The position numbers and the translations under genes are program-made. From an uncultured Mycoplasmatota bacterium (lineage in GTDB: Bacteria > Bacillota_I > Bacilli_A > Mycoplasmatales > Mycoplasmoidaceae), in contig CATEWF010000001.1 in assembly GCA_949527715.1 (NCBI GenBank), forward strand, positions 19,553-83,552: a DNA stretch of 64,000 nt, given 5' to 3'. The notes under the pieces were generated by a model. It was not told the origin of the DNA and did not search any database. It saw only the letters and a list, made by a program, of their open reading frames with translations. This document shows positions 7,271 through 15,777 of this stretch, in pieces (position 1 is the stretch's first letter; each line of letters opens with the position of its first letter).

Positions 7271-7906
7271 ATGGTTGTATTATATGGTAAAAGAAACGAT
7301 TTTTTGAAAGACAATGGTTTTATACCAATGAAAACAAAAAATAAAGAAGGTAAACTTGTTGTAACATCTTACTTTATTAATTCTAACGGAGATATTGTTA
7401 GACGGGACGCAAATAGTCAAAATGGTTATAAGTTTTTAGATTATATTCCTGATAAGAATGGTTATGACCGACAAGGTTATAATGTTTGTGGGGTTAATAT
7501 GATGAAACGTAGAAATATTCTTGTAGCAGAAAATTTTATCCCTAATCCAAATAATTATCCGCAAGTAAATCATATTAATCGTAATGTACGAGATAATCGA
7601 GTATGTAATCTTGAGTGGGTTACAAATAAAATGAATAGTGAACATGAAAAACGGACAAGACATTTACGAGTATCTGTACCCGATTATCCAATCATACAAC
7701 TTAAACAAGTTAATGAGAATGAATTAGTTTTTATCAAACGTTTTAATTCTAAAAAAGATATTCCAACATATATGGATAATAATCCGCATAAGATACAAAA
7801 ATGTAATATTATTGCGGTATGTAATAATACAGATGAATTTAAACATAGAAAAACTTATAGAGGATATGTTTGGATGTACGAACAAGATTATTTAAAAAAG
7901 TTTTAA
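7271..7906 (+). CDS. HNH homing endonuclease (NUMOD-like)
   Basis: 211 residues. The HNH_3 core is visible around residues 90-120 (NNYPQVNHINRNVRDNR then CNLEWVT), the usual pattern of free-standing phage homing endonucleases. It is preceded by a YNVCGVNMMKRRNILVAENF segment typical of the NUMOD4/HNH_3 architecture. The C-terminal FNSKKDIPTYM part resembles a NUMOD1-type DNA-binding repeat. It would nick or cut a cognate allele to spread its own gene. No intron is evident around it, so it appears to be intergenic. Confidence 0.85.
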   Translation: MVVLYGKRNDFLKDNGFIPMKTKNKEGKLVVTSYFINSNGDIVRRDANSQNGYKFLDYIPDKNGYDRQGYNVCGVNMMKRRNILVAENFIPNPNNYPQVNHINRNVRDNRVCNLEWVTNKMNSEHEKRTRHLRVSVPDYPIIQLKQVNENELVFIKRFNSKKDIPTYMDNNPHKIQKCNIIAVCNNTDEFKHRKTYRGYVWMYEQDYLKKF

Positions 7907-7912
7907 TATCAA

Positions 7913-7957
7913 TTAACAATAAAAATTTGGTCAGTTCAAAAAATCTTCTTACCTTTG
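7913..7957 (+). promoter_or_regulatory. tripartite promoter
   Basis: TTAAC (7913-7917), 8 nt, TTTG (7926-7929), 20 nt, TACCTTTG (7950-7957). Upstream of the ParB-like gene. Confidence 0.8.
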
Positions 7958-8002
7958 CAGTATCAAAATTAAAAACTAGTATTAATATAAAATTTTACAG
8001 AA

Positions 8003-8902
8003 ATGGATTTGAATCTCGAACTTTACAAAGATGTAACAAGTGACAAAGAAGCAATTACACCTGAAATCGCACAGAAATGGCTTGAAGAAGGATTAAGTGA
8101 AAATCGTGATATCAGAAATGGTACGGTAAAACGTTACATCAAAGACTTGCAAAATAATAGATGGTTTCTTAATGGTGAAACTTTTGTAGTCGGAAAAAGT
8201 GGTAAGTTGCTCAATGGCTATCATCGTTGTTCTGCGATTGTTGCAAGTGGTATTTCTATTGTAAGTATTGTTGTTCGTGGTGTTGATGATGACGCATATA
8301 AAACAATGGATGGCGGTACAAATCGTAATCCTGCTGATATTCTTAAAGCTTATGGTGTGTTGTCCTATACAAGAGAAAAGGCTGGTTCAGTATCAAAATA
8401 TCTTTCATTCCTTTGTGGCAAGAGATGTATTATTAGTGCTGTCGGTGATACTAATTTGACCGCTTCAGGTAAAATCGGTAATCGTAATATGCAAGTGCTT
8501 GATACATATACAGAAAATCAAGAAATCTTTGATGATGCTATTATGTTTGCCCTTAATATCAAAAAGGCTAATAAAAATTCATTTAGTATGATGAGATTAA
8601 CCCCTGGTGATATTTCTGCTCTTATTGTTTATTTGCATAAAAATATGGGGTATCCTGTGGAAAAAGTAAAAGAGTTTTTCAATGAACTTTATGAAATGGA
8701 TGGAAAAAGTGATAAACTCTTTATGAATGACTTTTGCAATATTATGCGTGATGATTTTAAAAATATAAATAAAATGCTACCTAAAACACGTCAAAGTTTT
8801 CTTGCAAAGGCTTGGAATATGTATAACGGCAAAATTCTTAGTAAAAATAATATGCTTATGCTTACAAGAGAAGAAGAAAAACAAGGAGTTTCTTTTATGT
8901 AA
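8003..8902 (+). CDS. ParB/sulfiredoxin-like domain protein
   Basis: A 299-residue protein with an N-terminal ParB-like fold. Characteristic features are residues ~15-50 (EIAQKWLEEG...RDIRNGTVKRYIKDL) and the block GKSGKLLNGYHRCSAIVASG (about 66-85), equivalent to the xLxGxHRxxA motif of ParB-type nuclease/NTPase domains. The C-terminal ~190 residues are helical and not recognised. Phage proteins of this type are often of unknown function. There is no ParA partner nearby, so I do not infer partitioning. Single-gene unit with its own promoter and terminator. Confidence 0.75.
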   Translation: MDLNLELYKDVTSDKEAITPEIAQKWLEEGLSENRDIRNGTVKRYIKDLQNNRWFLNGETFVVGKSGKLLNGYHRCSAIVASGISIVSIVVRGVDDDAYKTMDGGTNRNPADILKAYGVLSYTREKAGSVSKYLSFLCGKRCIISAVGDTNLTASGKIGNRNMQVLDTYTENQEIFDDAIMFALNIKKANKNSFSMMRLTPGDISALIVYLHKNMGYPVEKVKEFFNELYEMDGKSDKLFMNDFCNIMRDDFKNINKMLPKTRQSFLAKAWNMYNGKILSKNNMLMLTREEEKQGVSFM

Positions 8903-8924
8903 AGAATAGGTTATACGTTATTAA

Positions 8925-8957
8925 AATCTGATACACCTTGTTTAAGTATATCAGATT
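8925..8957 (+). terminator. intrinsic terminator
   Basis: AATCTGATA/TATCAGATT 9-bp arms followed by a T-rich tract; closes the ParB-like gene. Confidence 0.7.
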
Positions 8958-8967
8958 TTTTTGTTTT

Positions 8968-9012
8968 TTAACTAAAAACATTTGGGTGTTTCAAATAAAA
9001 GTGTTACATTTG
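8968..9012 (+). promoter_or_regulatory. tripartite promoter
   Basis: TTAAC (8968-8972), 8 nt, TTTG (8981-8984), 20 nt, TACATTTG (9005-9012). Drives 9062 to 9846. Confidence 0.8.
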
Positions 9013-9061
9013 CAATGTAATTAAGAGAAACAAATAGCAACAAATTAAAACATTACATAGT

Positions 9062-9355
9062 ATGAAAGAACATTATAATATTGGTGAAATTACGGCAGAA
9101 GATAAGGAAGAAATCTTTAAAGGTATGCCAAAGGAACTTAAATATGCTGTATTATATGATAAGATGTATCATGATTGTGGGGAACGAATAACAACAAGGT
9201 ATGGCTTTCCTACTATGGAAAAATATGATAATGGAGAAGTAGCATTTCAAGAGACGGATTTTTATGCTACAATGAAAGAAGCATCCGAAAGGTGTTCTAT
9301 TATCCCAAAGATAACAAATGTAAAATATAGAAATGCTTTTATTGTAACACGTTAA
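9062..9355 (+). CDS. hypothetical protein
   Basis: 97 residues, soluble, not recognised (MKEHYNIGEITAEDKEEIFK...). First of three closely spaced small genes. Confidence 0.65.
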   Translation: MKEHYNIGEITAEDKEEIFKGMPKELKYAVLYDKMYHDCGERITTRYGFPTMEKYDNGEVAFQETDFYATMKEASERCSIIPKITNVKYRNAFIVTR

Positions 9356-9367
9356 TAATAAAAATAT

Positions 9368-9529
9368 ATGGCAAGTAAAAATAAATTTAAAAAAGCACGT
9401 AATTCATATTGTTCAAATGCTTTAAAGTTTGGTAATGATAAACTAAAAAGACTTTATTTCTATACTTCGACACAACGGAAACATATTAAAAATATTGATA
9501 TGAGTGAAGTGAATGATAAGGATTTTTAA
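9368..9529 (+). CDS. small basic hypothetical protein
   Basis: A 53-residue ORF (MASKNKFKKARNSY...), Lys/Arg-rich at the N-terminus and acidic at the end. It lies in a gap between two co-oriented genes with 12- and 17-nt spacings, which supports its reality. The charge suggests nucleic-acid binding, but nothing specific is seen. Confidence 0.55.
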   Translation: MASKNKFKKARNSYCSNALKFGNDKLKRLYFYTSTQRKHIKNIDMSEVNDKDF

Positions 9530-9546
9530 ATAAAATAAAAATAGAT

Positions 9547-9846
9547 ATGGAAACAATTATTACTCGTCAAATGTTTGTGGATAATCCTAAGTTTTATGAG
9601 ATTATTGAAGAAGAAATTAACAGAACACTTGGTGAAACTCTTAATGATTTTGTAGAATGTCCAACTACATATCTTAGGTTATTTCTTTCAAAAGTAAATG
9701 CTACTTTTTTATCTCCTAAAATGGAAAAGAAAATTATAGAAATTCTTGTAAAGAAGCATAGTTTTAAAGAGAATGAAATTACAAATGTATATAAATCTTC
9801 TGATACTTTTCCTTGTGTAATAGTTGATATTAATTTGGATATGTAA
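9547..9846 (+). CDS. hypothetical protein
   Basis: 99 residues, not recognised (METIITRQMFVDNPKFYEII...). Last gene of the unit; followed by a new promoter. Confidence 0.65.
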   Translation: METIITRQMFVDNPKFYEIIEEEINRTLGETLNDFVECPTTYLRLFLSKVNATFLSPKMEKKIIEILVKKHSFKENEITNVYKSSDTFPCVIVDINLDM

Positions 9847-9857
9847 TTTTACATTCT

Positions 9858-9902
9858 TTAACTAAAATAATTTGGTTATTCAAGAAAAAGTTTATATCTT
9901 TG
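9858..9902 (+). promoter_or_regulatory. tripartite promoter
   Basis: TTAAC (9858-9862), 8 nt, TTTG (9871-9874), 20 nt, TATCTTTG (9895-9902). Drives 9958 to 11950. Confidence 0.8.
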
Positions 9903-9957
9903 CATAGTCAAAAAGAAATAAAAACGATTGTTTAATAAATAATAAATTTAATGTATT

Positions 9958-10344
9958 ATGGGAATGTTTTCGTGGTTTACACAAGATACTAATCATCGTA
10001 TTGTCAATGGAGAAAGACATACAGTCTACATGACCGATAACAATGGTAATTCTTATAAAGAAGAATGTTATGAAGGTTATGGTGTATTCGGTGGAAAAGA
10101 TTATTACGAACTTCTTGCTGAAATGAATGGTTATCCGTCTGATAGGGATAAAGGTATCGAACTTGCTTTTGCTGATGGATATAGCAATGGTGATAATCCT
10201 CACGTATTTCATCCATCATTAACGGAACTTAAACCTGAATATATGGATGGTGTTGCCCCTGAATCCGACCCAGATCAAGGTTTTCCTTATGACGAATGTG
10301 AAGATGAATATGATTATGATGATTATAATGATGAGGACGAATAA
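9958..10344 (+). CDS. conserved hypothetical phage protein, acidic tail
   Basis: 128 residues beginning MGMFSWFTQDTNHRI, with a segment VYMTDNNGNSYKEECYEGYGVFGGKDYYELLAEMNG and a C-terminal tail that is almost entirely Asp/Glu/Tyr. The N-terminal pattern recurs in large phages of several hosts. Function unknown. Confidence 0.8.
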   Translation: MGMFSWFTQDTNHRIVNGERHTVYMTDNNGNSYKEECYEGYGVFGGKDYYELLAEMNGYPSDRDKGIELAFADGYSNGDNPHVFHPSLTELKPEYMDGVAPESDPDQGFPYDECEDEYDYDDYNDEDE

Positions 10345-10355
10345 AATTTTCTGTT

Positions 10356-10772
10356 ATGTTTAAAAATCCTAAGTTTATTAAAATATCTGAATTATACAAT
10401 AAGATTATTAATGATTTTAATCTTGATGATGTATATATTACAGATTTTTATCATCCGAGATGCGTTGAACGTGTTTTGTCGATACCTGTTAAAATTGAAG
10501 TTGAAACTTATGAAAGTAATGACGATGAAATAATTTTTACTTGGGTTGAATCAGACCATTTTTATGGTACTTCTACGTTTCTTGCTGAATATAATAATGT
10601 TGATGATGCAATTTTAGATAGTATTATTGATTCTTTGAATAACGCATATAACAATTATAAATTGATTAATAATGAAGTAAGTAATTTACTTAAAAATGTT
10701 GGTAAAAAGGAATACACTTCTAAAATTGTAATGAATGTTCTAAACAAAAGATTTAGAGATGAAACCATCTAA
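10356..10772 (+). CDS. hypothetical protein
   Basis: 138 residues, soluble, Asn- and Asp-rich; not recognised. Its 3' end overlaps the start of the next gene by 14 nt, suggesting translational coupling. Confidence 0.65.
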   Translation: MFKNPKFIKISELYNKIINDFNLDDVYITDFYHPRCVERVLSIPVKIEVETYESNDDEIIFTWVESDHFYGTSTFLAEYNNVDDAILDSIIDSLNNAYNNYKLINNEVSNLLKNVGKKEYTSKIVMNVLNKRFRDETI

Positions 10773-11463
10773 AAATAAAGTGCATTGCTATGATTGTGGC
10801 AGAAATAAAATGCTATTTGAAAGCGAGAAAAAGGCTTTGAATTTTATCAAGTTCAATAGTGAAAACATTGAAGAAGAAAATGGTATAAAGCCAATTAGAG
10901 CGTATTTCTGTCAATCTTGTTGTGGATGGCATATAACAAGTAAACCTGAAAAAACATATAAGAATACACCAACTGAAAGGGTGATAGAACTTTATAATAA
11001 AGAAAAGGAGGCTAAAAAGAATGAAGCATTAAAAAAGAAAATGAATATATCTGAACGTATTGAAAAAGGTAAATTCACATATATAGGATTATTTCTTAAT
11101 GAAGAACAAAGGGAACAATTAAAAGAAACATTTTTTCATTTAATTCCACTTGAATCTAAATTATATCTTGACCATTGTACTATCTTACATAAAAATCAGA
11201 TAGAAAACCCTAAAAGTCAAGAAATAATAGATTATGTTTTGTCTTCTTTTTCCAAAGAGGAAGAAGTAAAGATTACTCATATAGGTATGAGTTATAAAAC
11301 AATGGCTTTTAAGGTAGAAATTAATGTGCCTTGTGCAAATGATACACCACATATTACAATCTGCACTATTAATGATGGCAGACCTGTTGATAGTAATTAT
11401 ATTACTAATTGGAATAAATTAAGCAAACCAATTAATTTGAAATTGGTATGGAAATTAATGTAA
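10759..11463 (+). CDS. zinc-finger plus 2H phosphoesterase (RNA-repair-like)
   Basis: 234 residues in two parts. The N-terminus (residues 10-58) is a Cys4 finger, CYDC...CQSC followed by GWHIT, common in phage proteins. The C-terminus (about 105-234) carries the paired H-x-T motifs of 2H phosphoesterases: HCT at 139-141 and HIT at 198-200. These enzymes open 2',3'-cyclic phosphates or hydrolyse 2'-5' or cyclic-nucleotide bonds. PHITICTIND...PVDSN resembles the cyclic phosphodiesterase domain of tRNA-repair proteins. With two RNA ligases and a Thg1-like enzyme in the window, RNA end healing is a reasonable inference. An anti-CBASS cyclic-oligonucleotide hydrolase (Acb1-like) is an alternative. 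Confidence 0.7.
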   Translation: MKPSKNKVHCYDCGRNKMLFESEKKALNFIKFNSENIEEENGIKPIRAYFCQSCCGWHITSKPEKTYKNTPTERVIELYNKEKEAKKNEALKKKMNISERIEKGKFTYIGLFLNEEQREQLKETFFHLIPLESKLYLDHCTILHKNQIENPKSQEIIDYVLSSFSKEEEVKITHIGMSYKTMAFKVEINVPCANDTPHITICTINDGRPVDSNYITNWNKLSKPINLKLVWKLM

Positions 11464-11729
11464 TTAATCAATTTAATATGATTAAAGAAATTTATAATAA
11501 GTATAAAGGTAAATTAATTCCTTGTTTAGTTAATAATGAGTGTGGAAATTTAGTCAATGGTTATGGGGTGGTTTGTGGTTATAAAGAACAATGGTTAGTG
11601 TTAGGCTTTAATACAGAAACGGAAGGGTGCATTAAGTCATTTACTAAATCAGTATTTATTGATAATCCAAATATGCTTTCGTATAGATTTTGGAATGTTA
11701 AACATTTAAAAGAAAAAAATGTAAATTAA
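11448..11729 (+). CDS. hypothetical protein
   Basis: 93 residues overlapping the preceding gene by 16 nt. The segment GKLIPCLVNNECGNLVNGYGVVCGYKEQWLVLGF looks like a small SH3-like beta barrel. Not recognised. Confidence 0.6.
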   Translation: MEINVINQFNMIKEIYNKYKGKLIPCLVNNECGNLVNGYGVVCGYKEQWLVLGFNTETEGCIKSFTKSVFIDNPNMLSYRFWNVKHLKEKNVN

Positions 11730-11731
11730 AA

Positions 11732-11950
11732 ATGGATAAAGAACTATATGATTGGTTAAAAAGAGAATTTATATATTCCAACTTGCCAAAGTATCATAAA
11801 TTGTTTAAAGTATGGGTCAGCAACATTAATAAAGATCAAATAGACGGATTTACTAAGCAAATGGCAATTCAGAAAGAAAAACTGATAGGTAGTGAACGAT
11901 GGGGCATTATATCTCAAATTAATCTATCTAAATATAAAAATATGGATTAA
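11732..11950 (+). CDS. hypothetical protein
   Basis: 72 residues, basic and helical, starts 2 nt after the previous gene. Not recognised. Ends just before a promoter. Confidence 0.6.
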   Translation: MDKELYDWLKREFIYSNLPKYHKLFKVWVSNINKDQIDGFTKQMAIQKEKLIGSERWGIISQINLSKYKNMD

Positions 11951-11956
11951 CTTTTA

Positions 11957-12001
11957 TTAACGCAAATAATTTGGTAGTCATAGAAAAAATGACTACCTTT
12001 G
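11957..12001 (+). promoter_or_regulatory. tripartite promoter with internal inverted repeat
   Basis: TTAAC (11957-11961), 8 nt, TTTG (11970-11973), 20 nt, TACCTTTG (11994-12001). Perfect 9-bp arms GGTAGTCAT/ATGACTACC (11973-11981, 11989-11997; 7-nt loop) have exactly the geometry of those at 585-609. Confidence 0.8.
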
Positions 12002-12017
12002 TTGTATAATAATAAAA

Positions 12018-12968
12018 ATGATTATGGCAGATATACAATACTTTTATCTTGGCAAAAATAGCCGTTCTAATAAGTTGGAAGGTACTTCTTTCAAAGCCTA
12101 TAAGTATAAGGATAAAGAAACGAAGAAAGTTACTTTTTATCCTATTATTCCAGAGTTTAATAATGAATTGCCGAAAGAAATCTTTATATATGACATTGGA
12201 TGGAAAAAAATCGGTAAAAATATGGTAGAAATACCTATTTTTGATAATAATTCAGAGCATTGGGATGAGTATATAGACAAATATGGTGTTTATTGTCTGT
12301 TTTATTCTATTGATGGGTCAGATTATGGTACAAGGGATTGTTGTGCTATCAAAAAGCAAACAGAATTTAATTCGATTGTTAAGTATGGAATTACAGATTA
12401 TGTAGGTTTTATGAACAACTTTATGGAATTTCATAAAATTCAAGTAAGCACAATCAAAGATAAGTATTTGCCTTTAATTAAGGAGTATGGCAGTACATAT
12501 AAACCTGAATGTGAATTGATAAATGAGTATCAATTTACACCTTGTTATACTATGGTATATTCGTTCTTTTCAATGAAATATAGTCCAAATGTATTAGTTG
12601 ATGATGAACGAATGGAAAAACTTTATAGGGATTATAGAAAAGCAGAATTACGCTCTAAAAGCGATATGTATAAAGAATATATCGCTTTGGAGGATTTATG
12701 TGTTCAAAAGTATAGAGAATTAACTGAAAAATATGGTAGTTCTTTCAGTTATTATACTGATGATAAGAATGTTATAGAATATCTTAATGTTAAAGATAAG
12801 ACACATAAGTTATTTTGTGAGGTAGAGGATATTATTAATACGCAAATTAACAAGGAAATAGACACAGATAATGATGTATTTCCTACATCTGTTAATGATA
12901 GAATTGGTTATTTGTTTGGTAATGAAGCACAAATGATATACTCTGATTTAGTTAAAAATTATCTTTAA
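12018..12968 (+). CDS. hypothetical protein
   Basis: 316 residues, soluble, rich in aromatic residues. The N-terminus (ADIQYFYLGKNSRSN...AYKYKDKETKK) and a central KQTEFNSIVKYGITDYVGF are the only distinctive parts; no family is recognised. The ATG at 12024 (MADIQYFYLG) is an equally good start. Single-gene unit. Confidence 0.75.
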   Translation: MIMADIQYFYLGKNSRSNKLEGTSFKAYKYKDKETKKVTFYPIIPEFNNELPKEIFIYDIGWKKIGKNMVEIPIFDNNSEHWDEYIDKYGVYCLFYSIDGSDYGTRDCCAIKKQTEFNSIVKYGITDYVGFMNNFMEFHKIQVSTIKDKYLPLIKEYGSTYKPECELINEYQFTPCYTMVYSFFSMKYSPNVLVDDERMEKLYRDYRKAELRSKSDMYKEYIALEDLCVQKYRELTEKYGSSFSYYTDDKNVIEYLNVKDKTHKLFCEVEDIINTQINKEIDTDNDVFPTSVNDRIGYLFGNEAQMIYSDLVKNYL

Positions 12969-12974
12969 CATACT

Positions 12975-13019
12975 TTAACTCGAAATATTTTGCATAATCA
13001 AATATTTTTGTTATCTTTG
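12975..13019 (+). promoter_or_regulatory. tripartite promoter, probable leaderless transcript
   Basis: TTAAC (12975-12979), 9 nt, TTTG (12989-12992), 19 nt, TATCTTTG (13012-13019). The ATG of the next gene is at 13024, only 5 nt past the -7 box, so the mRNA probably starts at or next to the start codon. Confidence 0.75.
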
Positions 13020-13023
13020 CAGT

Positions 13024-13275
13024 ATGAAAACGATAGAGAAATTTCAGAAAATAGCACATAAGATTACTTGTGTGTTGCACGAAATAACAGGTATTTATCA
13101 TCCGTTGTTTGTTAAGGGCATCAATGGTGTCTATTATTTAGTAGATGAAAATACTGGTGATATTTGCTGCGGAATATGTGAAATAAGTAATGTTAAAGGA
13201 TATAGTGAAAATGATTTTGAAGCATATCTGAATAAGTTACTTGTAAATTTTGAAAATGTTAAAAGTAAATTTTAA
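13024..13275 (+). CDS. hypothetical protein
   Basis: 83 residues (MKTIEKFQKIAHKITCVLHEITG...), not recognised; contains GDICCGICE, two Cys pairs. No other in-frame start lies close by, so the promoter position implies leaderless or near-leaderless translation. Confidence 0.65.
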   Translation: MKTIEKFQKIAHKITCVLHEITGIYHPLFVKGINGVYYLVDENTGDICCGICEISNVKGYSENDFEAYLNKLLVNFENVKSKF

Positions 13276-13281
13276 TACGTT

Positions 13282-13806
13282 ATGTGTGTTCTTAAAAGCG
13301 GAATGGGTGTTATTCTCTCCAATGGAGAAAAGTTAATTGTAGTTAATGATATGTTAATTAATGAAAACGTATGTATTAACTTAAATAGTTATAAGAATTA
13401 TGTCAATACATATAATTCACATTTGAATATTGAAAAGGTTTATAAACATGTGTCTGATAAATTTAATGTAATTAATTATGGATATATGTATGGTATCTTG
13501 AAAGATATTGAAAAAAGTGAATTGATGTTCAGTTATGATAAGTATATCATCAAGCTATTGGATTACTCATACGAAATAGGGGAAAAGGAATATGTTTGTA
13601 CTTCTTTAAATGAAGCAATCGAAACGTATAATAAGGTAGTTAAAGAAGTAATGAAATATAAAGATAAATTTCCGTTAAATAGTTGTATCCTAGTATCTGA
13701 TGATATTGGCTATAAGGCAACTATTGTTACTTCTGATAGTAAACATTTAGAATATTCGGGAAAAGTGGACACATATATTTCAGTTATAATGAAGAAGGTA
13801 GGATAA
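13282..13806 (+). CDS. hypothetical protein
   Basis: 174 residues starting 6 nt after the previous gene. Alpha/beta in appearance (GMGVILSNGEKLIVVNDMLINENVCI). Not recognised. Confidence 0.65.
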   Translation: MCVLKSGMGVILSNGEKLIVVNDMLINENVCINLNSYKNYVNTYNSHLNIEKVYKHVSDKFNVINYGYMYGILKDIEKSELMFSYDKYIIKLLDYSYEIGEKEYVCTSLNEAIETYNKVVKEVMKYKDKFPLNSCILVSDDIGYKATIVTSDSKHLEYSGKVDTYISVIMKKVG

Positions 13807-13829
13807 ACAATAATTAAATTATATAGAAT

Positions 13830-14045
13830 ATGAGAAAGTTAATTGGTACGATTGTAATCATTTTGGTATTGTGGGTAGGATTTTTTGGTTGTGAAAAGTA
13901 TAATATTGAACCGTTTATTCTTAATTGGTTTAATAGTGATGAACCTGCAAAGTTGGAGAAGAAAATCAAAAAGGTTAATAAAGTTTTGAAGGAAAAAGAA
14001 GATACATTCAAAAATGTAACAGAAAGCATTAATATTGAAGAATAA
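13830..14045 (+). CDS. membrane-anchored or lipoprotein-like coiled-coil protein
   Basis: 71 residues: a hydrophobic N-terminus (about 4-20) ending in GFFGCEK, which could be a lipobox or a plain membrane anchor, then a Lys/Glu-rich helix (KLEKKIKKVNKVLKEKEDTF) suited to a coiled coil. Possibly an inner-membrane or spanin-like small protein, but no lysis neighbours are present. Function unknown. Confidence 0.6.
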   Translation: MRKLIGTIVIILVLWVGFFGCEKYNIEPFILNWFNSDEPAKLEKKIKKVNKVLKEKEDTFKNVTESINIEE

Positions 14046-14055
14046 TGATTTTTAT

Positions 14056-14071
14056 GTACTCAAATGAGTAC
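14056..14071 (+). repeat. 16-bp palindrome, copy 1
   Basis: GTACTCAAATGAGTAC, 6-bp arms around AAAT. A 19-nt block including it (TATGTAC...GAGTAC) recurs exactly at 16825-16843. It lies 34 nt upstream of the likely ATG at 14106. Candidate operator or RNA hairpin. Confidence 0.7.
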
Positions 14072-14105
14072 AAGAGGATATTTTATAATAAGAAAAATAG
14101 ATAAG

Positions 14106-14489
14106 ATGAAAAATAAATTTTGGGATATAATTGAAGAACTTGATTGGAAAGGTGCTTGTAAAGAAACGGAACGTCCGTATATAATTACACGTGAAAGATT
14201 TGAGAATATTATTGCAAAATTTGATAGTACATTTGGTTCTGAGATTGAAAAGACTGCAAAAGCATATCGCCAAATTTTGCTTGTAAAACTAAGAGAGTAT
14301 TCATTTGAAAAATATGATGACAGATATGTATTTCCACGAGTAAGTGATGATAGTTTGTGGGATTTAACTGCTCATATCGTTGGTTTGGGTGAAAAGGTCT
14401 ATAATAATATTATGGAACATCCCGAACAAATAGTTGATTATCTGAATGAATATCAAGAGAATTTTGAATACACTTTCAATATTAAGTAA
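14106..14489 (+). CDS. DUF4240-like protein
   Basis: 127 residues beginning MKNKFWDIIEELDWKG. The FW.II start, AKAYRQILLVKLRE and DDSLWDLTAHIVGLGEK segments match the small DUF4240 family, of unknown function. I chose the ATG at 14106 over the longer frame from 14064, because the family starts at the FWxII segment and the upstream ATG lies inside the palindrome at 14056. Confidence 0.65.
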   Translation: MKNKFWDIIEELDWKGACKETERPYIITRERFENIIAKFDSTFGSEIEKTAKAYRQILLVKLREYSFEKYDDRYVFPRVSDDSLWDLTAHIVGLGEKVYNNIMEHPEQIVDYLNEYQENFEYTFNIK

Positions 14490-14497
14490 AAAGTATT

Positions 14498-15379
14498 ATG
14501 GCAGAATTTAAAGATAAATTATTGGAAAAGTATAAAGATAAACCATTTTCCGTTGGTGATGATGTTAAAATAAGCCGTAGTTTGTTTACTAACAGCAATA
14601 ATGATATAGAAAAACTTGTCAATGTTAAAATTGTAGATGTTTTAGACAATAACAAATACAAAGTACAACAAGTTAATAAGTATGAAACTTATGGCTTTTC
14701 AGATGTTGTTATTGTTGATAAAGATGATTTGCATAAAGACTTTTATACTATCGGTCATAACCCATTTAAATTTAATAGATATTTGAGAAAACTTGAGAGA
14801 GTTCAATTTGACCTTTCTGGAATTTTGTTAGATTTGAATATTTCTTCAAAAGTAGATCCTTATAAGAAACACGAATATGTAATTAAGGGTTTTACAATTC
14901 CTGAATATAATGACAATCCTTACATTTATGATGAGAATGGTAATAAAGTTTATTATCAGCGAGATTATGTGTGGTCAGTAGAGGATGAACAACTTTTTAT
15001 TGAAAGCATTTATAATGGACTTGATTGTGGTAAAATCGTTATTCGCAAGCACGATTGGAGTTATCTTGAAAAGTGTGTAGTTAATGGTAATACCGAAGGT
15101 TTGGCTTTCAAAGATATTGTTGATGGTAAACAACGTATTCACACACTTAAAAGATTTTTGAATGACGAATTTAAGGACTTGCACGGATGCTATTATTCAG
15201 ATTTATCAAAACAGGCAATGCACCAGTTTGATAATAGTACAAGTTTAACATATCTTCGTCTTACAGAAGATGCCACAGATAAAGATGTCATTGAAACATT
15301 TCTTATGGTTAATTTTAGTGGTAAACCTATGTCAAAAGAACATCTTGACTATGTACAGAAAATTAAGGTTAAAGGTTAA
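14498..15379 (+). CDS. DUF262 (GmrSD N-domain/ParB-fold) protein
   Basis: 293 residues. Residues ~20-75 look like an SH3-like beta domain (GDDVKISRSLF...IVDVLDNNKYKVQ). From ~130 the DUF262 core appears: YYQRDYVWS (153-160) with EQLFIESIYNG, then IVDGKQRIHTL (207-217), the nucleotide-binding DGxQR motif. DUF262 is the NTP-binding half of type IV restriction enzymes such as GmrSD, but the DUF1524 nuclease half is missing here. A regulatory or anti-defence role is possible; compare the full-length relative at 21633. Confidence 0.8.
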   Translation: MAEFKDKLLEKYKDKPFSVGDDVKISRSLFTNSNNDIEKLVNVKIVDVLDNNKYKVQQVNKYETYGFSDVVIVDKDDLHKDFYTIGHNPFKFNRYLRKLERVQFDLSGILLDLNISSKVDPYKKHEYVIKGFTIPEYNDNPYIYDENGNKVYYQRDYVWSVEDEQLFIESIYNGLDCGKIVIRKHDWSYLEKCVVNGNTEGLAFKDIVDGKQRIHTLKRFLNDEFKDLHGCYYSDLSKQAMHQFDNSTSLTYLRLTEDATDKDVIETFLMVNFSGKPMSKEHLDYVQKIKVKG

Positions 15380-15408
15380 TTCTTTAACTTTAATTATGAT
15401 AAAATAAA

Positions 15409-15439
15409 TTTGGTTATTCCATAAGATATGGTATATTTG
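15409..15439 (+). promoter_or_regulatory. promoter (two-box type)
   Basis: TTTG (15409-15412), 19 nt, TATATTTG (15432-15439). A TTAAC lies 21 nt upstream instead of 8, so the third box is not in register. Drives 15454 onward with a very short leader. Confidence 0.65.
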
Positions 15440-15453
15440 TAGATGTATATAAT

Positions 15454-15771
15454 ATGGTGAAAACTAAGGGTATAAAGAATATCAATTTCAAATTGATTGA
15501 TAATAAACAGAAATGGTGTTGGATAAACGATGATGATGTTGATGATAACATGTTAACACGTTTGTTTAGGGCATTGTATTCCGCAACAACTTATAATGCG
15601 CAAGAAGAACTACTATCAAAGGTAACAATAAATGAAGGACGTAATAGTTCGGCAATATGTACGTTGCAGTTTAATTGTAATGATAGAAATGTAATGGTTC
15701 AAGAATGTAAGTATGTGAAGAACGAGAATAAATATAAACGAGGAAAAAATATTGGAGTAATTAAAATTTAA
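15454..15771 (+). CDS. hypothetical protein
   Basis: 105 residues, basic at both ends, not recognised. ATG lies 14 nt after the -7 box, so the leader is very short. First of several closely packed genes up to 17.3 kb. Confidence 0.65.
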   Translation: MVKTKGIKNINFKLIDNKQKWCWINDDDVDDNMLTRLFRALYSATTYNAQEELLSKVTINEGRNSSAICTLQFNCNDRNVMVQECKYVKNENKYKRGKNIGVIKI

Positions 15772-15777
15772 TAATAA

